NCBI RefSeq assembly: GCF_003477525.1
Contig: NZ_QUDO01000011.1
Span: 1 to 64,000, forward strand
Direction: 5' to 3'
Length of the DNA stretch: 64,000 nt
Source: Ruminococcus sp. AF41-9
Lineage (GTDB): Bacteria > Bacillota > Clostridia > Lachnospirales > Lachnospiraceae
A model generated the notes under the pieces. The model did no database searches. It was not told the origin of the DNA and was given only the letters and a program-made list of their open reading frames with translations. The position numbers were made by a program, and so were the translations under genes. Below are positions 25,094 through 33,258 of the stretch, in pieces (the first letter of the stretch is position 1; each line of letters opens with the position of its first letter).

Positions 25094-25915
25094 ATGGATA
25101 TAGAGAAATTTCAGGAGAAACTTGCAGAAATCTGCGAGATTGGTGAAAAAAATGGAAAAGTGCTGAAACCGGAACAGATTAAGGCATGTTTTGGAGAACT
25201 GGATCTGGATAAGTCCCAGTTGATTAAGATTCTGCAGTATCTGAAATTAAAAGGGATTTCCATCGAAGGAGCAGAAGGGCTTGCTGCTTCCTCTCAGGCC
25301 GCAGAAGAAGCATCGCTGCACGCCGGAGAAGAAGAGAAGGAGAAAAAAGTACCGCTGACTCCGGAGGAAGAGGCTTACCTGAAAGAATATCTGGAAGGGC
25401 TGGATGAGCAGGAACAGAGTGAGAGAAGCCCGGAAGAGCTTTTTAAACTGCTTTCTCAGGGAGATGTAATGGCTCAGGCGGAGCTTTCTCAGAGATATCT
25501 GCGCGCAGCGGCCGAAATGGCGGTGGAAATGAACTGTGAGGAGATTTTCCTCGAGGACCTGGTTCAGGAGGCGAATATCAGCCTTCTGATGGCTCTGGGA
25601 GAGGAAGAACCGGCACAGAAGGATGAAACATGGCTGCTGGGAAGAATCCGTGCGGGAATCCGTCATGCCATCGAAGAACAGACACAGAGAAAGTTTGAGG
25701 ATGATTACCTGGTAGCGAAGGTTGAGAAACTGGAAGCGGCAGTCCGTGAACTGACAGAAGACGAGGATGAGGAAAGCTCTAAATTCAGCGTGGAGGAACT
25801 GGCGATCATTCTGGATATGGACGAAGAAGAGATCAGGATGTGCTGCGCCTTACCGGGGATGACAAATAAATCCGGGGCAGTTGATTCTGACCCCGCAGAA
25901 GCCGGGAAATGGTGA
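25094..25915 (+). CDS. Sigma-70-like protein lacking region 4
   Basis: A 273-residue acidic protein. The first 60 residues resemble sigma-70 region 1.1 (KVLKPEQIKACFGELDLD, ILQYLKLKGISI). After an acidic linker, residues about 118-185 match sigma regions 1.2-2 (LSQRYLRAAAEMAVEMN, LEDLVQEANISLLMAL). A region 3-like helix follows (FSVEELAIILDMDEEEI). There is no region 4, and the DNA-contacting aromatic residues of region 2.3-2.4 are not recognisable. It may bind RNA polymerase without directing promoter recognition, or be an anti-sigma-like decoy. AAAGGAG lies upstream of the start. The relationship is visible; the function is inferred. Confidence 0.65.
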   Translation: MDIEKFQEKLAEICEIGEKNGKVLKPEQIKACFGELDLDKSQLIKILQYLKLKGISIEGAEGLAASSQAAEEASLHAGEEEKEKKVPLTPEEEAYLKEYLEGLDEQEQSERSPEELFKLLSQGDVMAQAELSQRYLRAAAEMAVEMNCEEIFLEDLVQEANISLLMALGEEEPAQKDETWLLGRIRAGIRHAIEEQTQRKFEDDYLVAKVEKLEAAVRELTEDEDEESSKFSVEELAIILDMDEEEIRMCCALPGMTNKSGAVDSDPAEAGKW

Positions 25916-25941
25916 ATGCAGGGCAAAATATATCCGCTGGA

Positions 25942-26112
25942 CTACTGCTCCGGAGCGTGGGAAACTTTGTTATCCCAGATAATTCCTGCTGCAATCAGAA
26001 CGATGCCGGAAATTTTTCTGGCACTGATATTGTGGAACATCAGGGCATCGAAAAGGATTCCGGCGGTTAACTGGCCGACCAGAAGGAGAATCGTGGATTC
26101 AAAAGACACCGT
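25942..26112 (-). pseudogene. Remnant of a YdcZ/DUF606-type DMT transporter
   Basis: The minus strand encodes a 56-residue C-terminal fragment without a start codon: LLLVGQLTAGILFDALMF, then ISGIVLIAAGIIWDNKV and a stop at 25942-25944. This is the last two helices of a DMT transporter of the type intact at 44675-45109. An in-frame stop (26113-26115) lies just upstream, and related sequence may continue in another frame to about 26160. The plus-strand frame across this region is a shadow. Confidence 0.6.
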
Positions 26113-26207
26113 TTACCAGCCCTTTGGTCCTGTAGCGGAAAAAATCTGCAACATTCTTATATTATGATTTGGAAACTGTTAATGACGACTGTTATCAAGA
26201 AGGGCAA

Positions 26208-26236
26208 TTGAAAATGCTTTCATTTTGTGTTAATAT
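26208..26236 (+). promoter_or_regulatory. Candidate promoter of the MntR-like gene
   Basis: TTGAAA at 26208-26213, 17 bp, TAATAT at 26231-26236, 27 bases before the start codon. Confidence 0.5.
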
Positions 26237-26262
26237 AAAAACAATATGGGAGGTATTTTTGA

Positions 26263-26643
26263 ATGCAAATCAGAAAGTCGGCAGAGGATTATTTAGAGGC
26301 AATTTTAGTGTTGTCCAAACAGGGGGACGGTGTTCGTTCTATTGATATTGCTACGATGCTTGGGGTATCGAAACCAAGTGTCAGTCATGCGATGAAGCTG
26401 CTCCGCGAAGACGGTTATATTGCGATGGACCGTTATGGCACCGTGACACTTCTTGAAAAAGGAAATGAGATAGCAGTTCATATTTATGAACGTCATACAG
26501 TATTGAGCAAAATGCTTGAACATCTCGGGGTAGATCCGGAAGTTGCAAGGGAAGATGCCTGCAAACTGGAACATGACCTGAGTGACGAGAGCTTTTCCAA
26601 AATAAAAGAGTATTATCACAAGACTCTTGGAGAACTGGAATAG
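26263..26643 (+). CDS. MntR/DtxR-family metal-dependent repressor
   Basis: A 126-residue regulator. The winged helix is at residues 5-65 (SAEDYLEAILVL, VSKPSVSHAMKLLREDGYI). The dimerisation helices carry likely metal ligands: Glu/Asp near the N-terminus, IYERH, and EDACKLEHDLSDE. No SH3-like third domain is present, which fits MntR rather than DtxR. It probably senses Mn2+ or Fe2+. No metal transporter is adjacent; the neighbour is a transporter remnant. GGGAGG precedes the ATG. Confidence 0.85.
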   Translation: MQIRKSAEDYLEAILVLSKQGDGVRSIDIATMLGVSKPSVSHAMKLLREDGYIAMDRYGTVTLLEKGNEIAVHIYERHTVLSKMLEHLGVDPEVAREDACKLEHDLSDESFSKIKEYYHKTLGELE

Positions 26644-26707
26644 ATAAAAACAGGCAGAAAACAGAGAAACAACACAGATATGGAAAGTAAATAAAGAAAA
26701 GTGACTG

Positions 26708-26743
26708 AAAAAAAGAAGCCTCTGCAGGAGACTTCTTTTTTAT
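26708..26743. terminator. Bidirectional terminator
   Basis: GAAGCCTC/GAGACTTC stem with an A-run on one side and a T-run on the other. It serves the MntR-like gene (plus) and the purine permease (minus). Confidence 0.8.
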
Positions 26744-26755
26744 TGAAACAATATT

Positions 26756-28132
26756 TTAGATTAAAATATATTTCAGAATGAACAGTACAGCAAGCACATA
26801 CATCAGTGTGCTGATCTTCTTTTCCTTTGCTTTACCTGTAACAACGTTGATGATCACATAGGAGATAACACCCATGGAGATACCTTCGGAGATACTGTAC
26901 AGGAATGGCATTGCGATGATGGTTACGAATGCCGGGATTGCTTCGGTCATATCGTTGAAGTCAATCTTGGTTACAGAAGTAAGCATCAGATATCCAACGA
27001 TGATCAAAGCCGGAGCTGTGGCGAAGGATGGGATTGCCAGGAAGATCGGAGATAACAGCAGTGATAATCCGAAAAGGATTGCTGCTACCAGAGAGGTCAG
27101 TCCTGTACGTCCGCCTTCTGCAACACCGGAAGCACTTTCTACGAAAGTAGTAACTGTGGAAGTACCGCATACAGCACCTACTGTAGTTCCGACTGCGTCA
27201 GAGAGAAGAGCGCCCTTGATACGGGGCAGCTTGCCTTCTTTGTCCAGCATATCTGCCTTGGAAGCAACACCGATCAGTGTTCCCAGTGTATCAAACATAT
27301 CTACAAACAAGAATGCAAACATGATGACTACGAAATCCAGTGAAAATACAATGGAAAAGTCCATTTTCATGAAAGTAGGAGCCATGCTTGGAATAGAAAC
27401 TCCTGCGGAAAAATCCGGAAGAAGGCTGTACCAGCCGGCTGCTGCATCCGGTTTGTAAAGTCCGATAAACTGACAGATGATTCCAAGTCCCCATGTGATC
27501 AGAATGCCCCAGAGGATATTTCCCTTTACATTCTTTACAAGAAGGATTGCTGTGATCAGAAGTCCGATCAGAGCCAGAAGAACGGTGATTCCTTCTGTGT
27601 TGAAAGTTCCGTTTGCAACGGAAGATTTAAAGGAAAATACACTTACCAGAGTGGAGTCATTGTTGACTACGATCTTGGCGTTCTGCAGTCCGATAAAGGC
27701 AATGAAAAGTCCGATGCCGACGGATACTGCATGTTTCAGAGTCATTGGAATGGCATTGAAAATTGCTTCACGCACGTTGGTGAGTGATAACAGGATAAAA
27801 ATAATACCTTCTGCGAATACCGCGGTCAGTGCCTGCTGCCAGGAATATCCCATGCCGAGAACAACGGTGTAGGCGAAATAGGCATTTAAGCCCATTCCCG
27901 GTGCAAGGACGAACGGATAATTGGAAAGCAGTGCCATCAGGCAGGTGGCGATAAAGGATGACAGAGCAGTTGCTGTAAAGACAGCGCCTCTGTCCATACC
28001 GGATGCTTCCAGAATATTCGGGTTTACGGCCAGAATGTATGCCATGGTCATAAAGGTAGTGATACCTGCCATGACTTCGGTTTTTACGTCCGTGTGGTTC
28101 TCTTTGAGATGAAATAGTTTATCAAGGTTCAT
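26756..28132 (-). CDS. pbuG: NCS2-family purine permease (guanine/hypoxanthine, AzgA/PbuG-like)
   Basis: A 458-residue protein with about 12-14 membrane helices. Motifs include TDVKTEVMAGITTFMTMAYI at the N-terminus, LAPGMGLNAYFAYTVV, and SASGVAEGGRTGLTSLV in the region of the substrate-binding helices. AzgA-type members take up guanine, hypoxanthine or adenine by proton symport. It follows guaD, so imported guanine would be deaminated to xanthine. Both lie downstream of a guanine riboswitch. The start at 28132 has GGGGGAAAG upstream and gives a normal N-terminus. The substrate is inferred from the riboswitch and guaD. Confidence 0.88.
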   Translation of the reverse strand: MNLDKLFHLKENHTDVKTEVMAGITTFMTMAYILAVNPNILEASGMDRGAVFTATALSSFIATCLMALLSNYPFVLAPGMGLNAYFAYTVVLGMGYSWQQALTAVFAEGIIFILLSLTNVREAIFNAIPMTLKHAVSVGIGLFIAFIGLQNAKIVVNNDSTLVSVFSFKSSVANGTFNTEGITVLLALIGLLITAILLVKNVKGNILWGILITWGLGIICQFIGLYKPDAAAGWYSLLPDFSAGVSIPSMAPTFMKMDFSIVFSLDFVVIMFAFLFVDMFDTLGTLIGVASKADMLDKEGKLPRIKGALLSDAVGTTVGAVCGTSTVTTFVESASGVAEGGRTGLTSLVAAILFGLSLLLSPIFLAIPSFATAPALIIVGYLMLTSVTKIDFNDMTEAIPAFVTIIAMPFLYSISEGISMGVISYVIINVVTGKAKEKKISTLMYVLAVLFILKYILI

Positions 28133-28169
28133 AATCTTTCCCCCTTTTGAATTTATTATTGTCGGTTGT

Positions 28170-28254
28170 CTGAGGCGTTTCAGACGGTCATCCCGAAAAA
28201 ACAGGGTGAAACTCCTGGAAGTGACCATTCTGATGTGTCGGTAAAACGTCTCAG
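28170..28254 (-). ncRNA. Structured element between guaD and the purine permease
   Basis: On the minus strand CTGAGACGTTT (28254 to 28244) pairs with AAACGCCTCAG (28180 to 28170), one mismatch in 11. Inside, GGTCA-TTCC pairs with GGGA-TGACC, with a further small AGG/CCT stem. There is no terminal T-run. It may be an intercistronic regulatory or processing structure; I do not recognise a class. Confidence 0.45.
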
Positions 28255-28273
28255 GATCCTGTATTTCCTGCAG

Positions 28274-29551
28274 TTACAGAATCTTTTTGCCGGCTGCATA
28301 TTTGGCGGAGATGTTGCGGTCATCGGAAAGGTAGACCAGTCTTTCCAGTCTGTCCTTTGGTGCCAGTTTCAGAGGAGATGCGATGGTGGAGTCGTTGAGT
28401 ACGACTGCATCAAATTCATAACCCTCCTTAAAGCTTCCGACTTTTCCAAAGAAGGATCCGCCGCCTTCTGTTCCCATATAAAAGGCTTCTTCAAGCGTCA
28501 GCGGTCTGACAGAAGAGTCAGCCAGCCGCCAGTACAGCTTGGAAACCTGAATGGCATCAGCCATGGCACGCAGGATCGAAAGGGAAGATCCTGCTGCGAT
28601 ATCAGAACCCAGTCCGATATGTAATCCCGCGTCCAGATAGCGTCTGGCAGGAGCGATACCGGAAGAGAGATTGGTATTGGACTGTGGACAATGTGCAATG
28701 TAAACGCCCTGTTTTTTCATGAGGGCGATTTCTTCATCTGAGGAGTGGACGCAGTGAGCCATGACGGTCGGACAGTCGCCGCCGAAAAGCCCGAACTGGC
28801 TGTAAGCCTCTCCGTAAAAATGTGTGGCTGGACAGAGTTCTTTTACCCAGGCAATTTCACCGAAATTCTCAGAAAGGTGAGACTGCATCGGGAGATGATA
28901 TTTTTTCTGAATCTCAGAAAGTCTTTTCATAAGTTCATCAGAACAGGACGGGGTAAATCTTGGAGTGAGGATCGGTGTTACATTTTCAAATTTTGTAAGC
29001 GTATCTTCAATCCAGGAAATGGTAGCATCAGCGGAAGCCTTTGCGCTCTCTTCCTGCAAAAGCGGAGAGCCGTTCCGGTCCATGTTGACTTTACCGACCA
29101 TGGTTTTCATTCCGGTTTTGTCCAGAAGCTCCATCAGGATCTCTGTGGCAGGGACATGGAGGGTTCCGAAAATACATGCTCTGGTATTCGGGCTCTTTTT
29201 CATATCTTCTGCAAAAATCGAATAGGCTTCTCTGGCAAAGTCTGTGTCTTCGTAACGTGCCTCCTGCGGGAAGGTGATGGTGTTCAGCCAGTCCAGCAGT
29301 TCCAGATCCATTCCGGTTCCACGGAAAGTATACTGTGGGGCATGAAGATGCAGGTCTGTCAAACCTGGAATGATCAGTTCTTCTCCGAAATCGGTACATG
29401 GAATGCCTGCGTATTTCTCAGGAAGTTCCGTGAAAACTCCTGCGCAGAGGCCGTTCTCGCATACCAGATAAGCATTTTCCGTGATGGAAAGTTCTGTTGG
29501 AGAATTGCTGTAACAAATGGTTCCTCGTAATGCAAATGTTTGTTTGCTCAT
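28274..29551 (-). CDS. guaD: Guanine deaminase
   Basis: A 425-residue amidohydrolase that converts guanine to xanthine and ammonia. Zn-binding and catalytic motifs are in order: LTDLHLHAPQYTFRGTG, MQSHLSENFGEI, MAHCVHSSDEEI, HCPQSNTNLSSG and LGSDIAAGSSL. Length and N-terminal beta domain are normal. The start at 29551 follows GAAGGG and sits downstream of a guanine riboswitch. It is co-directional with the purine permease 141 bases later. Confidence 0.93.
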   Translation of the reverse strand: MSKQTFALRGTICYSNSPTELSITENAYLVCENGLCAGVFTELPEKYAGIPCTDFGEELIIPGLTDLHLHAPQYTFRGTGMDLELLDWLNTITFPQEARYEDTDFAREAYSIFAEDMKKSPNTRACIFGTLHVPATEILMELLDKTGMKTMVGKVNMDRNGSPLLQEESAKASADATISWIEDTLTKFENVTPILTPRFTPSCSDELMKRLSEIQKKYHLPMQSHLSENFGEIAWVKELCPATHFYGEAYSQFGLFGGDCPTVMAHCVHSSDEEIALMKKQGVYIAHCPQSNTNLSSGIAPARRYLDAGLHIGLGSDIAAGSSLSILRAMADAIQVSKLYWRLADSSVRPLTLEEAFYMGTEGGGSFFGKVGSFKEGYEFDAVVLNDSTIASPLKLAPKDRLERLVYLSDDRNISAKYAAGKKIL

Positions 29552-29641
29552 AATCAACCCTTCTTTCTTGGTACTCAGGGAAAGGCAAAAAAAAGCTACC
29601 GATATTGCCATATGCTCATGCCTGTACCCTGGGGACGACAG

Positions 29642-29706
29642 AACTTATAGACAACTATTACGGTAGTTGGTAGAAACATCCAACCAATTATGGACATATA
29701 TAAGTT
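29642..29706 (-). promoter_or_regulatory. Guanine riboswitch (purine aptamer)
   Basis: Read on the minus strand, ACTTATA (P1) pairs with TATAAGT. The core contains GTTTCTACCAA, the P3 hairpin CAACTA-CCGTAA-TAGTTG, and J3/1 GTCTAT. The pyrimidine that pairs with the ligand is C, which indicates guanine rather than adenine. It precedes guaD and the purine permease. A GGTAGC-TTTTTTTT stretch downstream (29598-29586 region) probably belongs to a terminator expression platform. Confidence 0.92.
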
Positions 29707-29729
29707 ATGTAGTTATTGTTTACAAAATT

Positions 29730-29758
29730 ATTATAAGATATTTTTAGTTTACTGTCAA
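29730..29758 (-). promoter_or_regulatory. Consensus promoter of the guaD operon
   Basis: On the minus strand TTGACA (29758-29753), 17 bp, TATAAT (29735-29730). Both boxes are perfect. Transcription would start just before the riboswitch. The remaining spacer to 30046 is AT-rich and carries no gene. Confidence 0.9.
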
Positions 29759-30046
29759 TTCTTTTGATGAGATTCATTTATTATAATTTTCGGTATTGTA
29801 TACACACCGGGATTTCCGGTTTTTAGAATGATTTTTCTGTGGGTGATATGAGAAAAAAATGATTTGACTGATTTTGTTATGTAAATGCTGTCAGACAGGA
29901 GAAAGAATTTATTATGACAAAAGTATCAACTGAATGAGATAAAATTGTAAAAGCTCTGTAAATGAGTGTAAGGTCTTTGTAATTGTAATTAATCTGATAT
30001 TTCTTTATTATAGTAATATCTGGTTGAAAATGGAAGGAGATCTTAA

Positions 30047-30427
30047 ATGGACATATTAAAAGGTAAACGTTATGATATTATGAATGTACTTTGGGAAGAG
30101 GGAAGACCGTTGTCTGCTTTTGAGATCAATGACATTGCACCGGAACTGAAAATGCCGACTGTAAGAAGATGTCTGGAGCTTCTTTTAAAGGAAAAGCTGA
30201 TCGAAGTAGCGGGCACTTCCATGAATGGTAAGGTTTATGCGAGAAATTATACGCCTCTTCTTTCAAGAGAGGATTATCTGAAGGGTAATGCAAAGAGCAG
30301 AAAAATCACACCGGTGGAGATGATGACTGCACTTCTTGAGACAGATGGAATTACAGAAGCAGAACTGGAACAGCTTCAGGATCTTCTGGACCGCAAGAGA
30401 ATTGAACTGAAAAGCAAAGAATCATAA
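30047..30427 (+). CDS. BlaI/MecI-like winged-helix regulator
   Basis: A 126-residue protein. The winged helix at residues 5-70 (YDIMNVLWEEGRPLSAFEIND, MPTVRRCLELLLKEKLIEV) resembles BlaI/MecI repressors. The C-terminal helices (VEMMTALLETDGITEAELEQL) would dimerise. There is no BlaR1-type sensor gene nearby, so the target is unknown. GGAAGGAGAT precedes the start at 30047. Transcription is terminated at 30458-30492. Confidence 0.75.
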   Translation: MDILKGKRYDIMNVLWEEGRPLSAFEINDIAPELKMPTVRRCLELLLKEKLIEVAGTSMNGKVYARNYTPLLSREDYLKGNAKSRKITPVEMMTALLETDGITEAELEQLQDLLDRKRIELKSKES

Positions 30428-30457
30428 AAACATAACAGAAAAAATGACACAGATAAC

Positions 30458-30492
30458 AAAAAAGGCTGCCGTATTTACGGGCAGCTTTTTTG
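30458..30492. terminator. Bidirectional terminator
   Basis: AAAAAAGGCTGCC/GGCAGCTTTTTT stem between the BlaI-like gene and the convergent EamA gene. Confidence 0.85.
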
Positions 30493-30502
30493 TTTCGAAA
30501 AG

Positions 30503-31414
30503 TTATTCCTTCTGTTTCTGTGGAAGCTGAGCGAGGATGATCGCTGCAAACATAATGACGCAGCCCAGGATTTCCTTAGTACTTAACTGCTGGCCGAGAA
30601 GAATCCATCCGGCGAGGACAGAGATACAGGATTCCAGACTGAGGATCAGGGATGCGACAGTCGGGTTCATATTCTTCTGACCGATAATCTGAAGGGTGTA
30701 GGCGACACCACAGGACATGACACCTGCATAAAGGATTGGCTGCCATGCTGCCAGAATGGAAGAAAGTTCCGGATGTTCGAACAGCAGTGCAGGGATACCG
30801 GAAAGGATTCCACAGGTCAGGAACTGGATGCAGGAAAGTTTTACTCCATCTACTTTCGGAGAGAAGTGGTCGATAACCAGGATGTGCACAGAGAACAGGA
30901 ATGCACAGACCAGTACAAGCAGGTCCCCTTTTCCGACAGAGAATCCATCAGTGATGCACAGGAGATAAAGTCCGACCAGTGACATTACAACAGCAGCCCA
31001 GATGAATTTGCTGCATTTTTTTCCAAGAAACAAACCGATGACCGGTACGATTACGATATAGCAGGCAGTGATAAATCCGGCTTTTCCGACAGTGGTATAT
31101 TTGATTCCGAACTGCTGGAAATTACTTGCCAGACAGAGGCAGATGCCACAGGAAATACCGCCGATGATCAGGTCTTTGCGGCTTTGCTGGCCGGATGTTG
31201 TACTATGTGATGAAACAGAACCGGAATTTTTCTGCCCCAGAACAAGAATCAGCGGAACCAGTACGGCTGATCCGATCAGGGAACGGACTGCATTAAAAGT
31301 AAAGCCGCCGACATAATCCATGCCCACGCTTTGGGCGACAAAAGCAATTCCCCAGATGATCGCTGCGAGAAGCAGGATCAGAGAGTTTTTTAAAGGTATC
31401 TGTTGTTTTTGCAT
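30503..31414 (-). CDS. EamA-family (DMT) transporter
   Basis: A 303-residue protein with ten predicted membrane helices in two EamA repeats (first from LILLLAAIIWGIAFVAQS, second from LVLVCAFLFSVHILVIDHFS). Family members export or import small metabolites such as amino acids. The substrate is unknown. The start at 31414 (MQKQQIPLKN) has AAGGAAGG upstream; an in-frame upstream extension is not protein-like. It converges with the BlaI-like gene. Confidence 0.85.
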   Translation of the reverse strand: MQKQQIPLKNSLILLLAAIIWGIAFVAQSVGMDYVGGFTFNAVRSLIGSAVLVPLILVLGQKNSGSVSSHSTTSGQQSRKDLIIGGISCGICLCLASNFQQFGIKYTTVGKAGFITACYIVIVPVIGLFLGKKCSKFIWAAVVMSLVGLYLLCITDGFSVGKGDLLVLVCAFLFSVHILVIDHFSPKVDGVKLSCIQFLTCGILSGIPALLFEHPELSSILAAWQPILYAGVMSCGVAYTLQIIGQKNMNPTVASLILSLESCISVLAGWILLGQQLSTKEILGCVIMFAAIILAQLPQKQKE

Positions 31415-31758
31415 GAGTAAAAATCCTTCCTTATTAATAATAGTGTGTAAATAGAATGTATAAAATGTGGATAAAACAAAATATTTATTCAGCCAGTGTG
31501 GACAGAAAACGCAGAAGTTATCTGATTCAGAACAACTGTGAAATGAATAAATATCCTGATAATTATACAATGCAGATATGAAAATGGGAAGAAGATTCTT
31601 AAAAGAAAAATAGTTGTGCATAAGCTGCTGCGTTATGGCGACTGTACCAATTATAAATAAAACAGAGATAAGGGGAAACAAAAAAGAGTTCATTTATGAA
31701 CAAAGTATGTTACAATATCCAAAACAATATAAATAAATCAAATAGAAAGGAAGAAAAA
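31415..31758. other. Divergent intergenic region
   Basis: The spacer between the EamA and AI-2E-type genes is AT-rich and should hold both promoters. No clear RNA gene, repeat or operator was recognised. Confidence 0.3.
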
Positions 31759-32907
31759 ATGCAACTGGACAAAGAAAATATGAAAAAGATCCGATGGCTT
31801 ATTGCATTTGCGGTGCTGCTCTACCTCGGAGTGCAGAATCTGGATATCATTATCAACACAGCGCAGGTTTTGCTGGGATTCCTCTTTCCGTTTATCGTCG
31901 GTTTTGGAATCGCATTTATTCTGAACGTGCCAATGAAATTTATTGAACATCATTTATTTGGGAAAGCTCTGAAGCAGGAGAAAAAATCTGCCAGGAAACT
32001 GGCGCGTCCTGTCAGTCTGATACTTGCCATCTGTTTTGTGATCTGCCTTGTCGTGATTGTTATGCTTGTGGTAGTGCCGGAGCTTGCTGCGACGTTTGTG
32101 AGTATAGGAAAGAGAATAGAAGAAAATATTCCGGTATTCCAGAAATGGCTCGATAGTATGTCCGGAAACAATCCGGAAATTGTCAAATGGACCCAGTCCC
32201 TTGATATTGATCCTGGAAAAATGATCGACTCTGTGCTGGCAGTGCTGAAAAGTGGAGTGAATAACATTGTTTCCTCCACAGTATCAATTACCATGGGATT
32301 ACTGAGTACGGCTATGAATGTATCCATTGGGTTTGTTTTTGCCTGCTACATTCTTCTCCAGAAGGAAAAACTCCAGCAGCAGATTAAGAAAGCAATGTAT
32401 GCGATGTTCCCGGAGAAGCCGGTCAGATACATGGAACATGTGTGGAAACTTGCAAACAGAATCTTTTCAAGTTTTATTACCGGACAGTGCATTGAAGCAG
32501 TGATCCTTGGAAGTATGTTCTTTGTATCCATGACTATCCTGCGTTTCCCGTATGCCATGCTGGTAGGAATCCTGATTGCATTTACAGCCCTGATACCGGT
32601 ATTTGGTGGAATCATCGGATGCTGGGTGGCCTTTTTCCTGATCCTGATGGTAAGTCCGGTAAAAGCAGTCCTGTTTCTTGGATTATTCCTGATTCTCCAG
32701 CAGATTGAGGGAAATCTTATTTATCCGCATGTAGTTGGCGGTTCTGTGGGGCTTCCGTCCATCTGGGTGCTGGTAGCTGTAACTCTCGGCGGCAGCCTGA
32801 TGGGAATCGTTGGAATGCTTATTTTCATTCCACTGATATCTGTAATCTACACACTGTTTAGAGAATGGGTCTATGCCCGTCTGGAAAAGAAACAGCTTGT
32901 ATTGTAG
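31759..32907 (+). CDS. AI-2E family transporter (PF01594)
   Basis: A 382-residue membrane protein with about eight helices. The N-terminal pair (IRWLIAFAVLLYLGVQNLD, LGFLFPFIVGFGIAFILNVP) is followed by a soluble segment and a C-terminal helix bundle with ILIAFTALIPVFGGIIG and GGSVGLPSIWVLVAVTLGGSLMG (family signatures). Members export signals or act as Na+/H+ antiporters; the substrate is unknown here. The start at 31759 has AAAGGAAG; an upstream ATG at 31696 lacks a site. A perfect hairpin begins at its stop codon. Confidence 0.88.
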   Translation: MQLDKENMKKIRWLIAFAVLLYLGVQNLDIIINTAQVLLGFLFPFIVGFGIAFILNVPMKFIEHHLFGKALKQEKKSARKLARPVSLILAICFVICLVVIVMLVVVPELAATFVSIGKRIEENIPVFQKWLDSMSGNNPEIVKWTQSLDIDPGKMIDSVLAVLKSGVNNIVSSTVSITMGLLSTAMNVSIGFVFACYILLQKEKLQQQIKKAMYAMFPEKPVRYMEHVWKLANRIFSSFITGQCIEAVILGSMFFVSMTILRFPYAMLVGILIAFTALIPVFGGIIGCWVAFFLILMVSPVKAVLFLGLFLILQQIEGNLIYPHVVGGSVGLPSIWVLVAVTLGGSLMGIVGMLIFIPLISVIYTLFREWVYARLEKKQLVL

Positions 32908-32948
32908 TGACATCCTCCCCCGCCTCTACAGGTGGGGGAGGATGTCAC
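32907..32948. repeat. GTGACATCCTCCCC hairpin
   Basis: GTGACATCCTCCCC pairs perfectly with GGGGAGGATGTCAC over a short loop, starting on the last base of the AI-2E transporter stop codon. No T-run follows. The motif resembles the subterminal hairpin of IS200/IS605-type elements. No transposase is present, so it is a terminator or an isolated end. The rest of the spacer to 33190 holds no gene. Confidence 0.6.
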
Positions 32949-33190
32949 CTGATCAGATAGCTTTCTGATCCTGTAAACCTCTGTTGTTTACTGTTGTCAT
33001 CTCTTTCAGTTGATGGTTGTATTCTATCTGTGGAATTTTTAAGAACTGTTGAAATTTTGTTTGAGAATTATTAATGTGAAAAAATTTGTTTTTCAGGATT
33101 TTCCATCTGCGGCAGACTGCTTCCATATCTGTGTTAATATTTGCTGCTGACCTGAGCTATGTGAGAAATTGAAAAGCAAATTGCAAAATA

Positions 33191-33232
33191 AAAATCAGCC
33201 AGACGGACAAAATATCCATCTGGCTGATTGAA
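33191..33232 (-). terminator. argG terminator
   Basis: AATCAGCCAGA pairs with TCTGGCTGATT; on the minus strand the stem is followed by TTTTTATTTTG. Confidence 0.85.
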
Positions 33233-33258
33233 TTTCTTATGAAATAAATGACGATTTA

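Noticed and set aside
25916..26167. Plus-strand 83-residue reading frame
   Set aside because: It lies antisense to a recognisable transporter remnant and has no ribosome-binding site.
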